From NCBI GenBank assembly GCA_001600495.1, contig BCKE01000006.1, forward strand, positions 507,399-532,281: a stretch of DNA of 24,883 bases, given 5' to 3'. Source of the DNA: Pilasporangium apinafurcum (lineage: Eukaryota; Oomycota; Peronosporomycetes; Pythiales; Pythiaceae). The notes below the pieces were generated by a model that did not search any database, was not told the DNA's origin, and saw only the letters and a list, made by a program, of their open reading frames with translations. Position 1 is the stretch's first letter; each line of letters begins with the position of its first letter. Positions 10,622 through 20,825 of the stretch are shown here, piece after piece. The position numbers and the translations under genes are program-made.

Positions 10622-10909
10622 TAGCATTGAGCGAAGGTATTATGCTGCGTGATGATCAATTCGTTTGCATGTTGACCAATGCTGGTGTTGTTGGTATTAT
10701 GGTTTTAGGCAATACGTCTGTCAGCTTATTCTAGTAGTACAATTATTTAAACCCAAAGAACAAAGGAAGATGTTTATGAGTTAATGCAAACCTGTGTAAT
10801 TGATGCACACCAGGGCCGTGAGTTTCATTTTCAATTGCTTCGATCTCTTATTACCTTTTTAAGCAACCAATACTGTTAAATAGAAATCATACCCATGGTA
10901 AGCAGCTTA
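10622..10909. other. Convergent 3' intergenic space of A4 and A5
   Basis: AT-rich, no coding frame or repeat seen. It should contain both polyadenylation sites. Confidence 0.5.
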
Positions 10910-12498
10910 CTATCGCTTCTGCATGGATTGGGACAGCAAGACATTTTCAATCATTCGATGGCTTGCTGCAATGTTTGCAGCAGTTGTGCTAAGCACAAAA
11001 TCTGTAAGTGCTCCGGTTCTCGCGTCTTGGTGACTCATTAGTCCATTGACAAACTGTGGCGTCAGGATATGGCAGCGTTTCATGACCGTATACTCCGACG
11101 ACATCGTTTTTGCCTGTTGAAGTATGATGTATCCTTTCTCGTCGAACTGAATGCCAACCAAAGGTTCGTCAGAAAATTCGACAGGCGTGATAAATGCCCG
11201 CCATACGATGACAACACGGTCTTTTTCAATGTATCGTCGCAAAATTTGTTTCACGCGGAAATTTGCTTTCGTGTTGTTCGATTGCAATTCCAGTCCCATG
11301 TTTTCCACGATTGTGTCTTTTGCTGCCTCCATTTTCTAATTAGACACACGGCAATCCATAATCAAGTCAATAAACAAGTACAATTTAGACCACATCGAAG
11401 CACAAATAATGCCTACCTTGGACTCTTTCTGATAATAAAAGCGGTACGGCATGTGCTGCATGTTGTTCGTGAAGTGTTGCCACACGGCAGAATTAGCAGC
11501 ATCAACGTTAAAAGGCAGAATTTGGTTCGACAACATCTCCAGATACATGCCATCGGCACTGTCTCGCATGCTTTTGTCACTGAACGGAATCTCCATGCGA
11601 TCCAGGCCATTTGTGGCAAAGATATCATCCACCTCTTGGTATAGTTGCTCCACTCCTGATAGCAGAGCGCTGAACACATCGTTATCACTCGGCACTGCAG
11701 TGAGTTGATGCACGCGTTTCATGCGCTTCCCGATGGTACACGCCTCCATGCCTTCGTTAGACTGTCATGACATGCAAGACAGTTTGATTGAGTTGGGCAA
11801 ACAATAGAAATGAGTATAAAGTCAGCAGTTATGACAATACTTACTCTTAGTGTAGATCGCTTCTTTAGGATCTTTTCCAGGCTTTTCGCGATCTTGATTT
11901 GACTTTCCAGCACAAGTTTAAGACGAATATTCTCGCGTTCGGATTCCATTCGTTGTTCCGATTGTCGAGCAGCGACTGCTTTCCAGATCTGCTGGCTAGA
12001 ATCACACCCACTGCGTGGCTGCCATCCCTTATCACCGCTAAAACACTTGGTGTCATTCCCATCGTACTCGCTGCTCGCAGCAACGGATTTGCGCCGCAGT
12101 TCTCGAAGCTCCTGCTCCATGGTCTGGACTTTGTTGCGTAAATAGATGAGCTCCTGTTTGCGTTCGTTGCGTGCACGGTTTGCGTTCTTTCTCGTTTTTT
12201 TCACGGGTATTTCAGGATTGGAGTTTAACGATTGTAGCTGTTCAGCTGCAAGCGATAACGCTAACTGTCCATCAGCAGCTAATTCCGAGGTGGAGTTTGA
12301 CACATATGCTGTTACAAGGCTGTTAGCGGTCTGAGATGCCTGAAGCAGTTGTTTATCTGCCTTTTCCTCTTCATTCTCTGCTTCTTTTACGAGGCCATGG
12401 ATCTGATCGCTCTCGGTTTGGACGGTGGTACCGTATTCTTCGAGAAACGACAGTGCAGCCTCGAAACTTGCCCAGTCGTCCTCCAATTCTAGTGGCAT
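10910..12498 (-). CDS. A5: bZIP-like / START-like protein (474 aa, 3 exons)
   Basis: Minus-strand exons 12498-11845, 11761-11417 and 11335-10910, phase 0, introns 83 and 81 nt. Start ATG of MPLELEDDWASFEAALSF. Linker rich in Ala, Ser and Gln; basic region NANRARNERKQ at about 104-115, zipper after it, second helix IWKAVAARQ to LKKRSTLR at about 170-218. Exon 2 opens SNEGMEACTIGKR. START-like fold from VWQHFTNNM through EKDRVVIVWRAFITP to ASHRMIENVLLSQSM. The usual E-E-D-R is E-K-D-R here, and FREKGY is FDEKGY; neither break is obviously disabling. It shares a 469-bp divergent upstream region with A6. Confidence 0.88.
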
Positions 12499-12967
12499 GC
12501 GATCACGACTATACTGCAAGAAACCTCGTCCTATCTCACAGTCGTTTCCACGTTCACAGGAGTCATGCAAGGCAATCAAGCTCAAGACTAATCAACTACG
12601 CTGAAGAAGCTGTTTACGGAGTTTGGTGGATGATTCGATTCCCGCTAAAGTGGCCCCTGTAAACAGCGCTCGGCATCCACAAGAATTAGCCCACGCGATA
12701 TAACACGCCATATTTGGCACCCCTACCCTCCGGGAAAAAATTAGACGGGAAACCACCACTGTAAAAAATATTTACCGTTTACGGTATAATGATGAACACG
12801 GGAAAGCAGCATGCTTGAGCATGGCCATGACAAATGCATCTGGAAACCGAAAGCAAGCAAATCCGATGCCACGATCCTCCATTTGAACTCTGGCGTCACT
12901 GTCTCACTTGTTTCTCTGAGCGTGTGTTTACTACTACAACTGTTCATTACTGCTAATCATACACGTG
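12499..12967. promoter_or_regulatory. Shared divergent upstream region of A5 and A6
   Basis: Non-coding 469 bp between two start codons facing away from each other. It contains an inverted repeat TACCGTTTACGGTA at 12773-12786 (arms TACCG/CGGTA, 4-nt spacer), which could be a dimer binding site. TCACTTGTTTC near 12905 resembles an initiator for A6. Function is inferred from layout. Confidence 0.45.
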
Positions 12968-14696
12968 ATGGCGTTCTTACTGGAAGGCATAGAACCCGAG
13001 GTGGCGCTGGAGGCGGCGCTATCGTTTCTGGAGGATTATGTGGACAGCGATGGCGATGATATGTGTTCTGATACTCAGCAGCAGTTATTGCATCCGTATG
13101 GCCACGAAGGGTTGCAGGATGTGAATGTTTCAGTACATAATCAACAGCCGATTTCTCAATTTTTTGCTTGCGATGGCTATTTTGCTGATCACGCTGTAGC
13201 TGACATAGTAGAGAATATGGACGATATGGCTGAGGACCATGCTGCCTCACAGCTGGTACAGATTGGTCACTCGTTTTCAATAAATGAAGGAGAACATGAA
13301 GAATATGAGGCAGATGCTGCTGAAGGTGACACGATAGTTCAATCAACTACCACCAACACGTCTACGACACAATTGGAACTGATACCCACGAGACCAGTGA
13401 AGAAGAATCCGAACAAAGCCCGGAACGAGCGGAAGCAAGAACTTATCTACTTGCGCAACAAAGTATTTAAAATGGAGCAACAACTCATGGAACTGAAGCA
13501 AGCAACGTCACCATCCTGCAGCGGAACTGGAGGGCTACTCTCTCGCTGTGAGCGGTTGCCATTGAAAGCCTCCAGTTCTACCAGATTGCGCATCCGACCA
13601 AGGAATGAGTTCACGACCTCTTCACGCGTGTGGGAGACAGTGGCGCGTGGACAATACGAACAGCGTGTTGATGCTGAACGCGAGAATATTCGACTCAAAC
13701 TTATTCTGGAAGAGCAGATCAAGGTTGCCAAGAGTCTTGAGAAGATTCTGTATAAGCGCGCAATCTCAAAGGTATGTCTCGACATTATTTGTTCTGCAGA
13801 TGGGAAGTTAACTAACTGTAATTCCCGATTAATTCCAAAGGGTTTGGATGCATATCGCACGGACCAGCGCTCCAAGTGGATGGATTCTGCAAACTCAAGC
13901 GCATTATCTGACGCGGCGATCTTCCGAGATCTGAGTATTGGTGTCGAGCAATGCTACTTGAATGTGGACACAGTGTTTTTGACCAACAGGCAAGATATGC
14001 GCAAGAGTGATGGTGGTGAAAATAGGAATGCGGCCCATATGCGCGATGGGGTTAATGGCATGTACTTGGAAATATTTGCGGATAAAGTGCTGCCGTTTGA
14101 GAAGCACGCAACCGGAACGGCTGTGTGGCAACACTTTGTGCACAACATGGACCGATTGCCACGCAAATTTTACCAGCGCAAGGGCCCGAAGGTATGATAA
14201 GTATATGATTTGGGACACGCTCGTTACGGTCAGGATTGACATACCCCTTTGTTGTTAGCACTTGGATGTCACGGATGATACTATCACTGAGAGCTTTAGT
14301 CTCGAAATGCGAGCAAACGATACGAAAGCAGATTTCTTAGTGAAGCAGATTCGTCGTCGATTTGTCGAGGAAGACCGGATTATTATTGTCTGGCGAGCGT
14401 TGATTGATCCCATCGAATTCTCAGATGAACCTGTATCAGGGTATCGTTATCATGAAGATGGGTACATCATAGTTAAGCAGCCATCTACGATGTCATCCGA
14501 GTTTACGCTCGTGCAAACCTGTTTCGTTATCACGCCCGATTTTAGTGACGACGTCACGAAGCAAACGTCCAAGATTGGTAAATTAACTGATTTTATGCTG
14601 AGCACGATTGCGGCCTACATCTCAGCGAGCCATCGAATGGTGGAGAATGTATTGCTGGACCAGACATTGAGGAATCATCGCGCCTCAAACTCATAG
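12968..14696 (+). CDS. A6: bZIP-like / START-like protein (530 aa, 3 exons)
   Basis: Exons 12968-13771, 13841-14191 and 14259-14696, phase 0. Start ATG of MAFLLEGIEPEVALEAALSF. A long acidic linker (Asp/Glu rich, about residues 18-135) precedes the basic region NPNKARNERKQ at about 145-155; zipper; second helix RVWETVARGQ to LYKRAISK at about 220-268. START-like fold from VWQHFVHNM through EEDRIIIVWRALIDP to ASHRMVENVLLDQ. Intron 1 (69 nt) has an unusual AAG acceptor at 13838-13840, with branch-like ACTAACTG before it. A CAG at 13797-13799 inside the intron would, if used, give an immediate stop (ATG GGA AGT TAA), and full retention would insert 23 in-frame residues. The most divergent clade A member with a START domain. 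Confidence 0.85.
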
Positions 14697-14771
14697 CGTC
14701 GTTATTGGAATTTATCACATCAGTGCACAGTCTACGCGTCTTCTCTGTCAGCTATCTGTCACATATTTATT

Positions 14772-15230
14772 TTATCGCACCATGAGCAGTAGATCTCGAT
14801 TCCCTGTATCCTCTAAAATCTTGTTTTGAATCGTTTGCTGATTAGTGCGCATGAATCCACTTAATGTATTGAATATCAAGTGGTGCAAATGAATAATTCG
14901 TGCGCTAACTTCTTCCGTACTGTTGGTATTCTCTTGGTTGGAGTAGATATGGTAACACGTGTGAAGCACTGATGCTCTTAATGAATTTGTGGTTGACCAG
15001 GCCACGATCAGCCATCCACGTTTTCGAAAGTAAATCGCTTCGCCTCGTGGTATTAGCATCGACAATCAGCAATATATCATGCGATCTTTCTCCTTGTACT
15101 TGGGCATATAGGACACCGAATAGATGGTGATCACGCTGACTTGCTTCTATAGTGCCATCATGTGGCTCTTGTGGAATGTGTTACCATCGATGTGCTTTTC
15201 CTGTAGAACAATTTCAAAGGGAAGCACCAA
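14772..15230 (-). pseudogene. psiB0: decayed clade B copy (exon 2 remnant plus exon 3)
   Basis: The frame 15065-14772 matches the second half of B1 exon 3 (FRKRGWLIVAWSTTNSLRAS... and MRTNQQTIQNKILED). Reading upstream, the first half is still recognisable, HIDGNTFHKSHMM against B1 NVDGNTYHKSYMI, but contains an in-frame TAG and a TGA, and the EGDR signature region is scrambled to KEKDRMIYC. Just upstream, LPFEI resembles the LPFEV of B1 exon 2, joined almost directly to exon 3. No exon 1 is found. This is a dead copy, with the 5' portion deleted. Confidence 0.85.
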
Positions 15231-15298
15231 AGAAGGTTATCAGCGAGGCAAATGATATCGAAAATGCATGTGCAAAATTCAGATCAATTGACTGAAAG

Positions 15299-15311
15299 GT
15301 TGCACGAATGT
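15299..15311 (-). promoter_or_regulatory. Clade B initiator-like motif retained by psiB0
   Basis: The minus strand reads ACATTCGTGCAAC, identical to the motif 53 bp before the B3 start codon, yet only 69 bp upstream of the psiB0 coding remnant. It suggests that the promoter survived while exon 1 and most of exon 2 were lost. Confidence 0.55.
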
Positions 15312-15420
15312 AGTTCATTTGGCTTAGTTGATGTTTTCATGACTCGCAACATATATATATTGCAGCGATCTCGTTAAAACAACTGCATTTTGGTCTTGTT
15401 TGTTTGCTTGTCTTGTTTTT

Positions 15421-17092
15421 CTACACCATCAAAAGCGCTCTGCTTCCCGCCTCCTCAAAAATCTGGTTTTGAATTTTTTGCTGATTTGCTCTTGTGCGGC
15501 CACTTAATGTTGTCAGGACCAAATTTTTCAAGCGATTCATGCCATGGGTTGATAGCATCGCCTGTTGATTCGGTTCAGTAAAAATACGATAACATGTGCG
15601 AAACACGGACGCATTGAGTGGATTAGTGGGCGACCGCGAGGTCATCATCCACCCATTTTCTCGGAATCGAAGCTGCCCATCTTGTGGTATTAAGACTGAG
15701 GACCAGACGTACACGATCCGATCGCCTTTATCAAACTTACGCATCACCGAAACACCATGTAAACTCACTAACCCAATGCGGTCCTGTAACGAGATCATAT
15801 AGCTCTTGTGATAGGTGTTGCCATCGACATTCCGTTTCTAAACGTATATAAAAGACAAATCAACTCATCCGTGAGTAAAATCGATACAAATAACGAAGAA
15901 ATACAGCACATGTTATGCAGTATAGTAAACAAATACTCACATGGACGTAGTATCGGCACGGATCTTTCTCTTTTGGTACTCCTGTGAAGCCTTGCCACAT
16001 CAAGTCACCGGCGCGGTGAACTTCAAACGGCAGAATAGTGTTGGTACCCACTTCAACATACTCCCCCAGTACTGGATCCTCCTTGGCTTGCGTTGTACAG
16101 CTGATTTGTCCCATCGCTGCCAGATTATCTGGCTGAAGTACACTATCTGAGTCGAGATATAGCTTCTCAACACTTTCCGCCAGTTCATCCAGAATCGCTT
16201 GGTCATTCGAAAGTGTCTCTTCGTTGTAATACAGCGGATGGCTCTGATCAAATACAAACTCCAATCCCTATGTGCAGCCACACAATAACAATTATGGTGT
16301 GGAATCAGTCACACTCATCAATATTAATACATGTGAAGCATATACACAATCGTGTGGTACCTCCAACGTCGATGGTTTATTGAGTAGTCCTTCAAACACC
16401 TTTGTGAGCTTCATCTGCTTCGCCAGCGTCTCTCGGAGTCGGCTGTTCAAAATTTCCGATTTATGTCGTTCGCGCAGTTGTTCAATCGCTAATTCCAGCC
16501 ACCTGGATCCAGCTTTTGATCGACTCATCGAATTTTCCCCCACAACTAATCGAATGACATTGTTGGTTTCCTCTTCATCGATGGAACTACTACTCGACGA
16601 TGAAGTTGACGGTGACGTAGGCGGGGATCGACTGCGCGTAAGCTGGATCTGCCGCAATTGTGTGAGTCGTGTTTCCAATTCCACGACTTCCTGGCGTAAA
16701 GAGAGGAGTTCTTGGCGTTTTTTCTCCCGTAATCTCGCAGCAGCCGTGTTACTGCGTCGCCCTGTGCGTCCATCTTTCTTCTTCGCCACCACTGTCGTGG
16801 GCGTATCATCACTGGATTCACCGCTACCACTGCCAAATTCTCGGCATTGTGCGGCGAATGGATCTGCGTTGATGGAAGGAAGAATTGTGGTATAGGACGC
16901 GCGGAGGAAATCGGGTGAGATTCTCTCCACGCTACTGACGTCTGTCAAAAATTCGGCGGAGTTGCTCTTGGCCATTGTCGATGTAGTACGCGTAGTGTCA
17001 TTTCCACTCGTAACGGTGACCTCACATTCATCGATAAACGCTAACGCTTCCTCGAGCGTGGCTTGTTCATCCTCCAACACCAAGAAGCTCAT
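15421..17092 (-). CDS. B1: bZIP-like / START-like protein (491 aa, 3 exons)
   Basis: Minus-strand exons 17092-16361, 16267-15941 and 15837-15421, phase 0, introns 93 and 103 nt. Start ATG of MSFLVLEDEQATLEEALAF; the frame is open upstream but off-family. Basic region RRSNTAAARLREKKRQ at about 115-131, zipper LLSLRQEVVELETRLTQL, then a Ser-rich linker (seven Ser in a row), then the second helix WLELAIEQLRERHKSE at about 198. Exon 2: LEFVFDQSHPLYYNEE, with LPFEVHRAGDLMWQGF near its end. Exon 3 has KGDRIVYVWSSVLIP and the C-terminal helix RANQQKIQNQIFEE. The zipper register is canonical, but the residue at the invariant Asn position is Ser, with Asn shifted by one. Likely a nuclear regulator; function inferred. 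Confidence 0.87.
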
Positions 17093-17377
17093 GATTTGCT
17101 CTTGTTGGTTGCAGTGATACTGGGAAAATGGGAAATGCTCAAAGGCACAGATAGTACTGTGAAGGTTGCAAGAAGGTAACGCTATGCACGTCATTTGATT
17201 GGATGTGGCTACCAAGTGACGTTACGGTGATTGGGTGGTTTACTATTGTGGCGACTAGGGCAAGCTTGAAAATGACAAAGAAAGTGCAAAAGAAGATGAG
17301 CACAGTGACATTTTATTGGATAATATTAATACAAATCTGGATGGTGATTCGATATAAATAAATTTAAAAAGTGCCGG
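17093..17377 (-). promoter_or_regulatory. B1 upstream region
   Basis: Non-coding gap to the B2 stop. On the minus strand there are two CCAAT boxes in the direction of transcription (17198-17202 and 17230-17234) and an initiator-like motif ACCTTCTTGCAAC at 17165-17177, 73-85 bp before the start codon. Confidence 0.5.
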
Positions 17378-18330
17378 TCAACAGCTGCGCGGTGAGTGAA
17401 GGTCATGAAAACATTGGCAGATGTGTAATAGAAATTGATAGTGAATTGCAAATTGATACACATCAACAACACAATCACGGACAACTGATCTACCCGAAGA
17501 AGAAGTAATGATGCGAAGGCATTTTGGTTGAAATATCGTCTTGTCACTGACTTGGTGCTTCTTCTTTGGAAATAAGGTAGATTCTCCCATCGTATTAACC
17601 TGACGAAGGGAGTCGTGGGTATCGAAATAGCACAGCTGGTCCGCGACTGGAAGTTCCTATGTACCAAAACGCAATTCACATCATGAGTAACTAGTCATAA
17701 TCAAGGTAATTCTCCATAAAAACACAACTCGTACGGTACCCGGAACGTAGATGGCTTGTGCAACAGCCCATCAAGCACTTTCGTGAGCTTCATCTGCTTC
17801 AGCAGTGCTGCTTTAAGCTGGCCGTTTAATTGTTCAGCTTTGCGTCGTTCTCGAAGTTGATCGATCGCGATTTCCAGCCATATGGAGCCATCAATCATTT
17901 CATTTTCGATGTTGAGGCCACTTTGTTCAGGTAGTAACTGGAGTTGACTCTTCATATCTATTCTCTCCATTGATTCTTGACGGCTGCGTTGTAACTGTGC
18001 CAGCCGCGCTTCCAGCTCTATAATCTCCTGCTGCAGCGAAGCCAATTCTTCCTTTTTCTTCTCACGAAGGCGGACTGCTGCCATCGCCACTACACGTTTG
18101 CGACGACGCCTGCGCGCCTCATCCCGTTGCTGCTTGGCTGAACTCTCGTTGATCATTTCTTCATATTTGGATGGACATGCGACGTCGGTTGAACTTGGAC
18201 ATTCGAGTTCCCATAGATCATTTCCATTTACTTTACATCGTTCCTCTACAGTCGTGACATCGTAAGTATCAATGAAGGCGAGTACTTCCTCCACCGATGG
18301 CTGCTCGGTTTCCAGTTCCAGGAAACTCAT
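17378..18330 (-). CDS. B2: bZIP-like protein without a START domain (about 289 aa)
   Basis: Exon 1, 18330-17740, is typical clade B: MSFLELETEQPSVEEVLAF, a basic region rich in Arg (RRRRRKRVVAMAAVRLREKK) at about 74-93, zipper LASLQQEIIELEARLAQL, and second helix IWLEIAIDQLRERRKAE at about 148-165, ending LLHKPSTFR at the usual splice point. Exon 2 in the model, 17656-17378, begins ELPVADQLCYFDTH and ends in a Cys/His-containing tail; it has no similarity to the START half of B1 or B3 and there is no third exon. The 83-nt intron has good ends. So the DNA-binding half is intact while the ligand half is replaced or lost. It could be a truncated regulator able to dimerise with its neighbours, or an early pseudogene. 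Confidence 0.65.
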
Positions 18331-18655
18331 CTCGAATCAACGCGTCACAGCGACAACACAAAATCGCAAATGGTATTGAGTGCGTGGTCTCATTTCGCGT
18401 CGCTGAGGTTGCACGAAAGTAGAATAATACTGGATGAAAATCATTTAGAAGGTTAGGGTTATATGATTGCGTTTGAAAAATAGGAATGTTTGCTAAAGAA
18501 TGCTTGTATCTTCGTGCGCCTTTTGAGGCTGAAGAACATGGTGAAGATGTCAAGCACCGAAGTCATCAAGCACCACGGTTGTCTGTAATCACAGCAATGG
18601 CCATAGTACATAGCGATACATTGAGTCTTAATATTGGCTATACCATTAACAGATC
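18331..18655 (-). promoter_or_regulatory. B2 upstream region
   Basis: Non-coding. The initiator-like motif ACTTTCGTGCAAC (minus strand, 18408-18420) lies 78-90 bp before the start codon. Nothing else recognised. Confidence 0.45.
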
Positions 18656-20235
18656 TCAACCTCCCGCATTCTCGAGTAGTGCGTTCTGGATATTTTGTTG
18701 GTCCAACCGCATTTTGCTACTCAAAAAATTCATGACAGTGTGCTTAACATGGTTGTCGGCATTCACGTCGCCAAGTGGAGTCTCGAGTTCTGATTCAGCG
18801 TAAATATGATAACAAGTACGTAATATCGACGCCTGCTGCGGTCGACTCTGGGATCGTTCTATGACCATCCACCCTCGTTCACGAAATCGAGGGCGTTCAT
18901 TGCGCAGCTTGAGCAAAGATGCCCATATATACACAACACGATCCTCTTCATCATACCTCCTTATGGAAGAGAGCCCATGAACACCTATGGTTTGTGTTTG
19001 GTTTGGTATAGTCATCATGTAACTTTTCTCAAATAACGTCCCATCCTGTCGGCGTCTCTGCATCAGCATATCATTAGCCACCAAGAAAAGTGAGCTCAAT
19101 TCATTTCATCAACACCAACTTGGAAGAAAAGGGACTTACTTGTAAATAATATTTGGATGGATCTGTGTGAGAAGAGACATCTGTAGCGGTTTGCCATATT
19201 AGATCGACGGCTCGATGGAGCTCATATGGCATTAAGGTGGTAGTGGTGATTTCAATGTAATCACCGATGGTAGTGTCGTGCTTGATCCGAGTCGCACTTC
19301 CAATTTGTTCACTAGCAGGTGACTGTAGAAACGAATTCGTCTCCAGGTACAACTTGTCTAGCCGTAACGTTAGCTCCAGCATAACCTCATCATCGTTTTG
19401 CACCATTGCCTTATCGAAGTACAGTGGATCCTGCTTGTCGAAAGGGAACTTCATACCCTGTGATGGATGATAGACCAACAAGTCACACCATTAGTCGCAT
19501 GCCTAACATATGCAATGCTTTACAACTTCGCAAAGGGTAAACCTGTAAAATGGACGGTTTGTGCAGCACCCCTTCAATACTTTTAATGAGTTTTATTTGC
19601 CTGGCCACTGCCTCCCGCAGCTGTATGTTGAATTTCTCAGCTTTCGATCGTTTCTCAAGCTCGATAACGACTGCATTTCGCCACGAAAAGTGGTTGGTTG
19701 ACCTGTTGTTCTCCATGCCCATTAGCTGCATGAAAATGTTTGCTTCGTCTGCCTGTCTCGAATACCTCAGCGGTACATTGCCACTACCACTAACGATGTG
19801 CTGTGCATGCTTCAGTGTGCTCAGACGTGTCTCTAACTCCGCTACTTCTGCACGCAATGAGAACATCTCAGTCTTCCGTTGTGCTCGCAACCGTCGTGCC
19901 GCCTCAACATCCGAACGGCGATTCCGTGGTTTCTTCGTCGTTTTCTTTGATGTTTTATCTACTTCGGAAGTCAGATTGCTGGTTATCCGAGAGGGTTTAT
20001 TGAGTACTATGGCGCTGGTCGATGAGGACGAGTTGGCATTTAAAGATGGGGATACAAAGATTGGACCCAATGTGTCGTCGATCCAACTGCTGCTGTCACT
20101 GGAAGTTGTGCCTTCATCATCCGCCTTTCCCAGTACGTCATCTATTACGATTGATGGTTCACAGGCGTCGATAAACGCCAGTGTTTCCTCCAACGTCGCT
20201 TGTTCATAATCGTCTTCGCCTAGCAAGAAACTCAT
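18656..20235 (-). CDS. B3: bZIP-like / START-like protein (470 aa, 3 exons)
   Basis: Minus-strand exons 20235-19543, 19457-19140 and 19057-18656, phase 0, introns 85 and 82 nt. Start ATG of MSFLLGEDDYEQATLEETL. Ser/Thr-rich linker, then basic region RRSDVEAARRLRAQRK at about 104-120 and zipper MFSLRAEVAELETRLSTL. This is the most canonical bZIP of the window: spacing to the first zipper leucine and the Ala-Ala and Arg are right, but the invariant Asn is Asp. Second helix SWRNAVVIELEKRSKAE at about 184. Exon 2: MKFPFDKQDPLYFDKA. Exon 3: EEDRVVYIWASLLKL and the helix LDQQNIQNALLENA. The donor of intron 1 is GTTTAC, weaker than in its neighbours. Transcribed toward B2. Confidence 0.87.
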
Positions 20236-20287
20236 CGTCGTGCCTTTGGGCACAAATGTGAGAAGCGGTGGTTTGCTACTTGATAAT

Positions 20288-20300
20288 GTTGCACGAATGT
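20288..20300 (-). promoter_or_regulatory. Initiator-like motif of B3
   Basis: The minus strand reads ACATTCGTGCAAC, 53-65 bp before the B3 start codon and identical to the copy at 15299-15311. Confidence 0.5.
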
Positions 20301-20339
20301 GACTAAAAACCATCATTCTGTACAAAATTGCACGTCACA

Positions 20340-20566
20340 GAGGATCAGCTCACATTCAGCATAAACATAATTGTAAGTGTGCAAAACAATCATTCTCTAC
20401 ATGGTCTTCGACTTTTTCACGACGGACCACGCTTGCTTGCGAAATTGTATGCATTCATTTCTTGGTATCAACAACGATGTCCACACATAAATGATGCGAT
20501 CGTCTTCTTCATGTTTCTTCATGATGCACAGACCGTGGATGCCATCTCGACATTATGACGGCGGTA
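20340..20566 (-). pseudogene. psiB4: fragment of a clade B exon 3
   Basis: The minus strand reads GIHGLCIMKKHEEDDRIIYV and continues WTSLLIPRN, matching GVHGLSSIRRYDEEDRVVYI and WASLLKLRN of B3. After KSKTM there is an in-frame TAG, then the matching frame resumes as HTYNYVYAECEL against CYHIYAESEL. The first part of the exon is missing, though a possible acceptor TTTCAG|TACCGCCG at about 20566 parallels B3. No other exon is found upstream. It is a dead fragment between B3 and C1. Confidence 0.8.
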
Positions 20567-20825
20567 CTGAAACTTTTTCCCTCTTTTGTTCTCATGTGCA
20601 CTAATCAACACGTTTCTGGTTCAAGATGGTGGACGTTATTCTTGCTGACAAACGGATGCTGTACGAATATGAAGAAAATACCTATCATCATTCGGAGCAG
20701 CAAATCGCCCTTCATGTGCCTCGATTAGCATCTAGAAAAAGCAATATGCTTTTCTTCTTTCGTTGATAAGACCATTTGAATTCAAAATAGTGCACTTGAA
20801 TGCAAAGAAACTCTGTATGAACGCT
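20567..20825. other. Interval with a possible plus-strand exon remnant
   Basis: A plus-strand frame at about 20626-20766 includes EENTYHHSEQQIALHV, which resembles the start of clade B exon 3 (GNTYHKSYMISLQ...SLHGV in B1). It faces away from psiB4 and stops quickly. The similarity is short, so this is tentative. Confidence 0.3.

Noticed and set aside
10097-10627. Minus-strand frame of 176 codons
   Set aside because: Antisense to A4 exon 3; no motif of its own.
11069-11644. Plus-strand frame of 191 codons
   Set aside because: Antisense across A5 exons 2 and 3 and the intron between them.
16272-16895. Plus-strand frame of 207 codons, Ser-rich
   Set aside because: Antisense to B1 exon 1; its composition mirrors the coding strand.
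19550-20209. Plus-strand frame of 219 codons
   Set aside because: Antisense to B3 exon 1, which carries the bZIP-like region.
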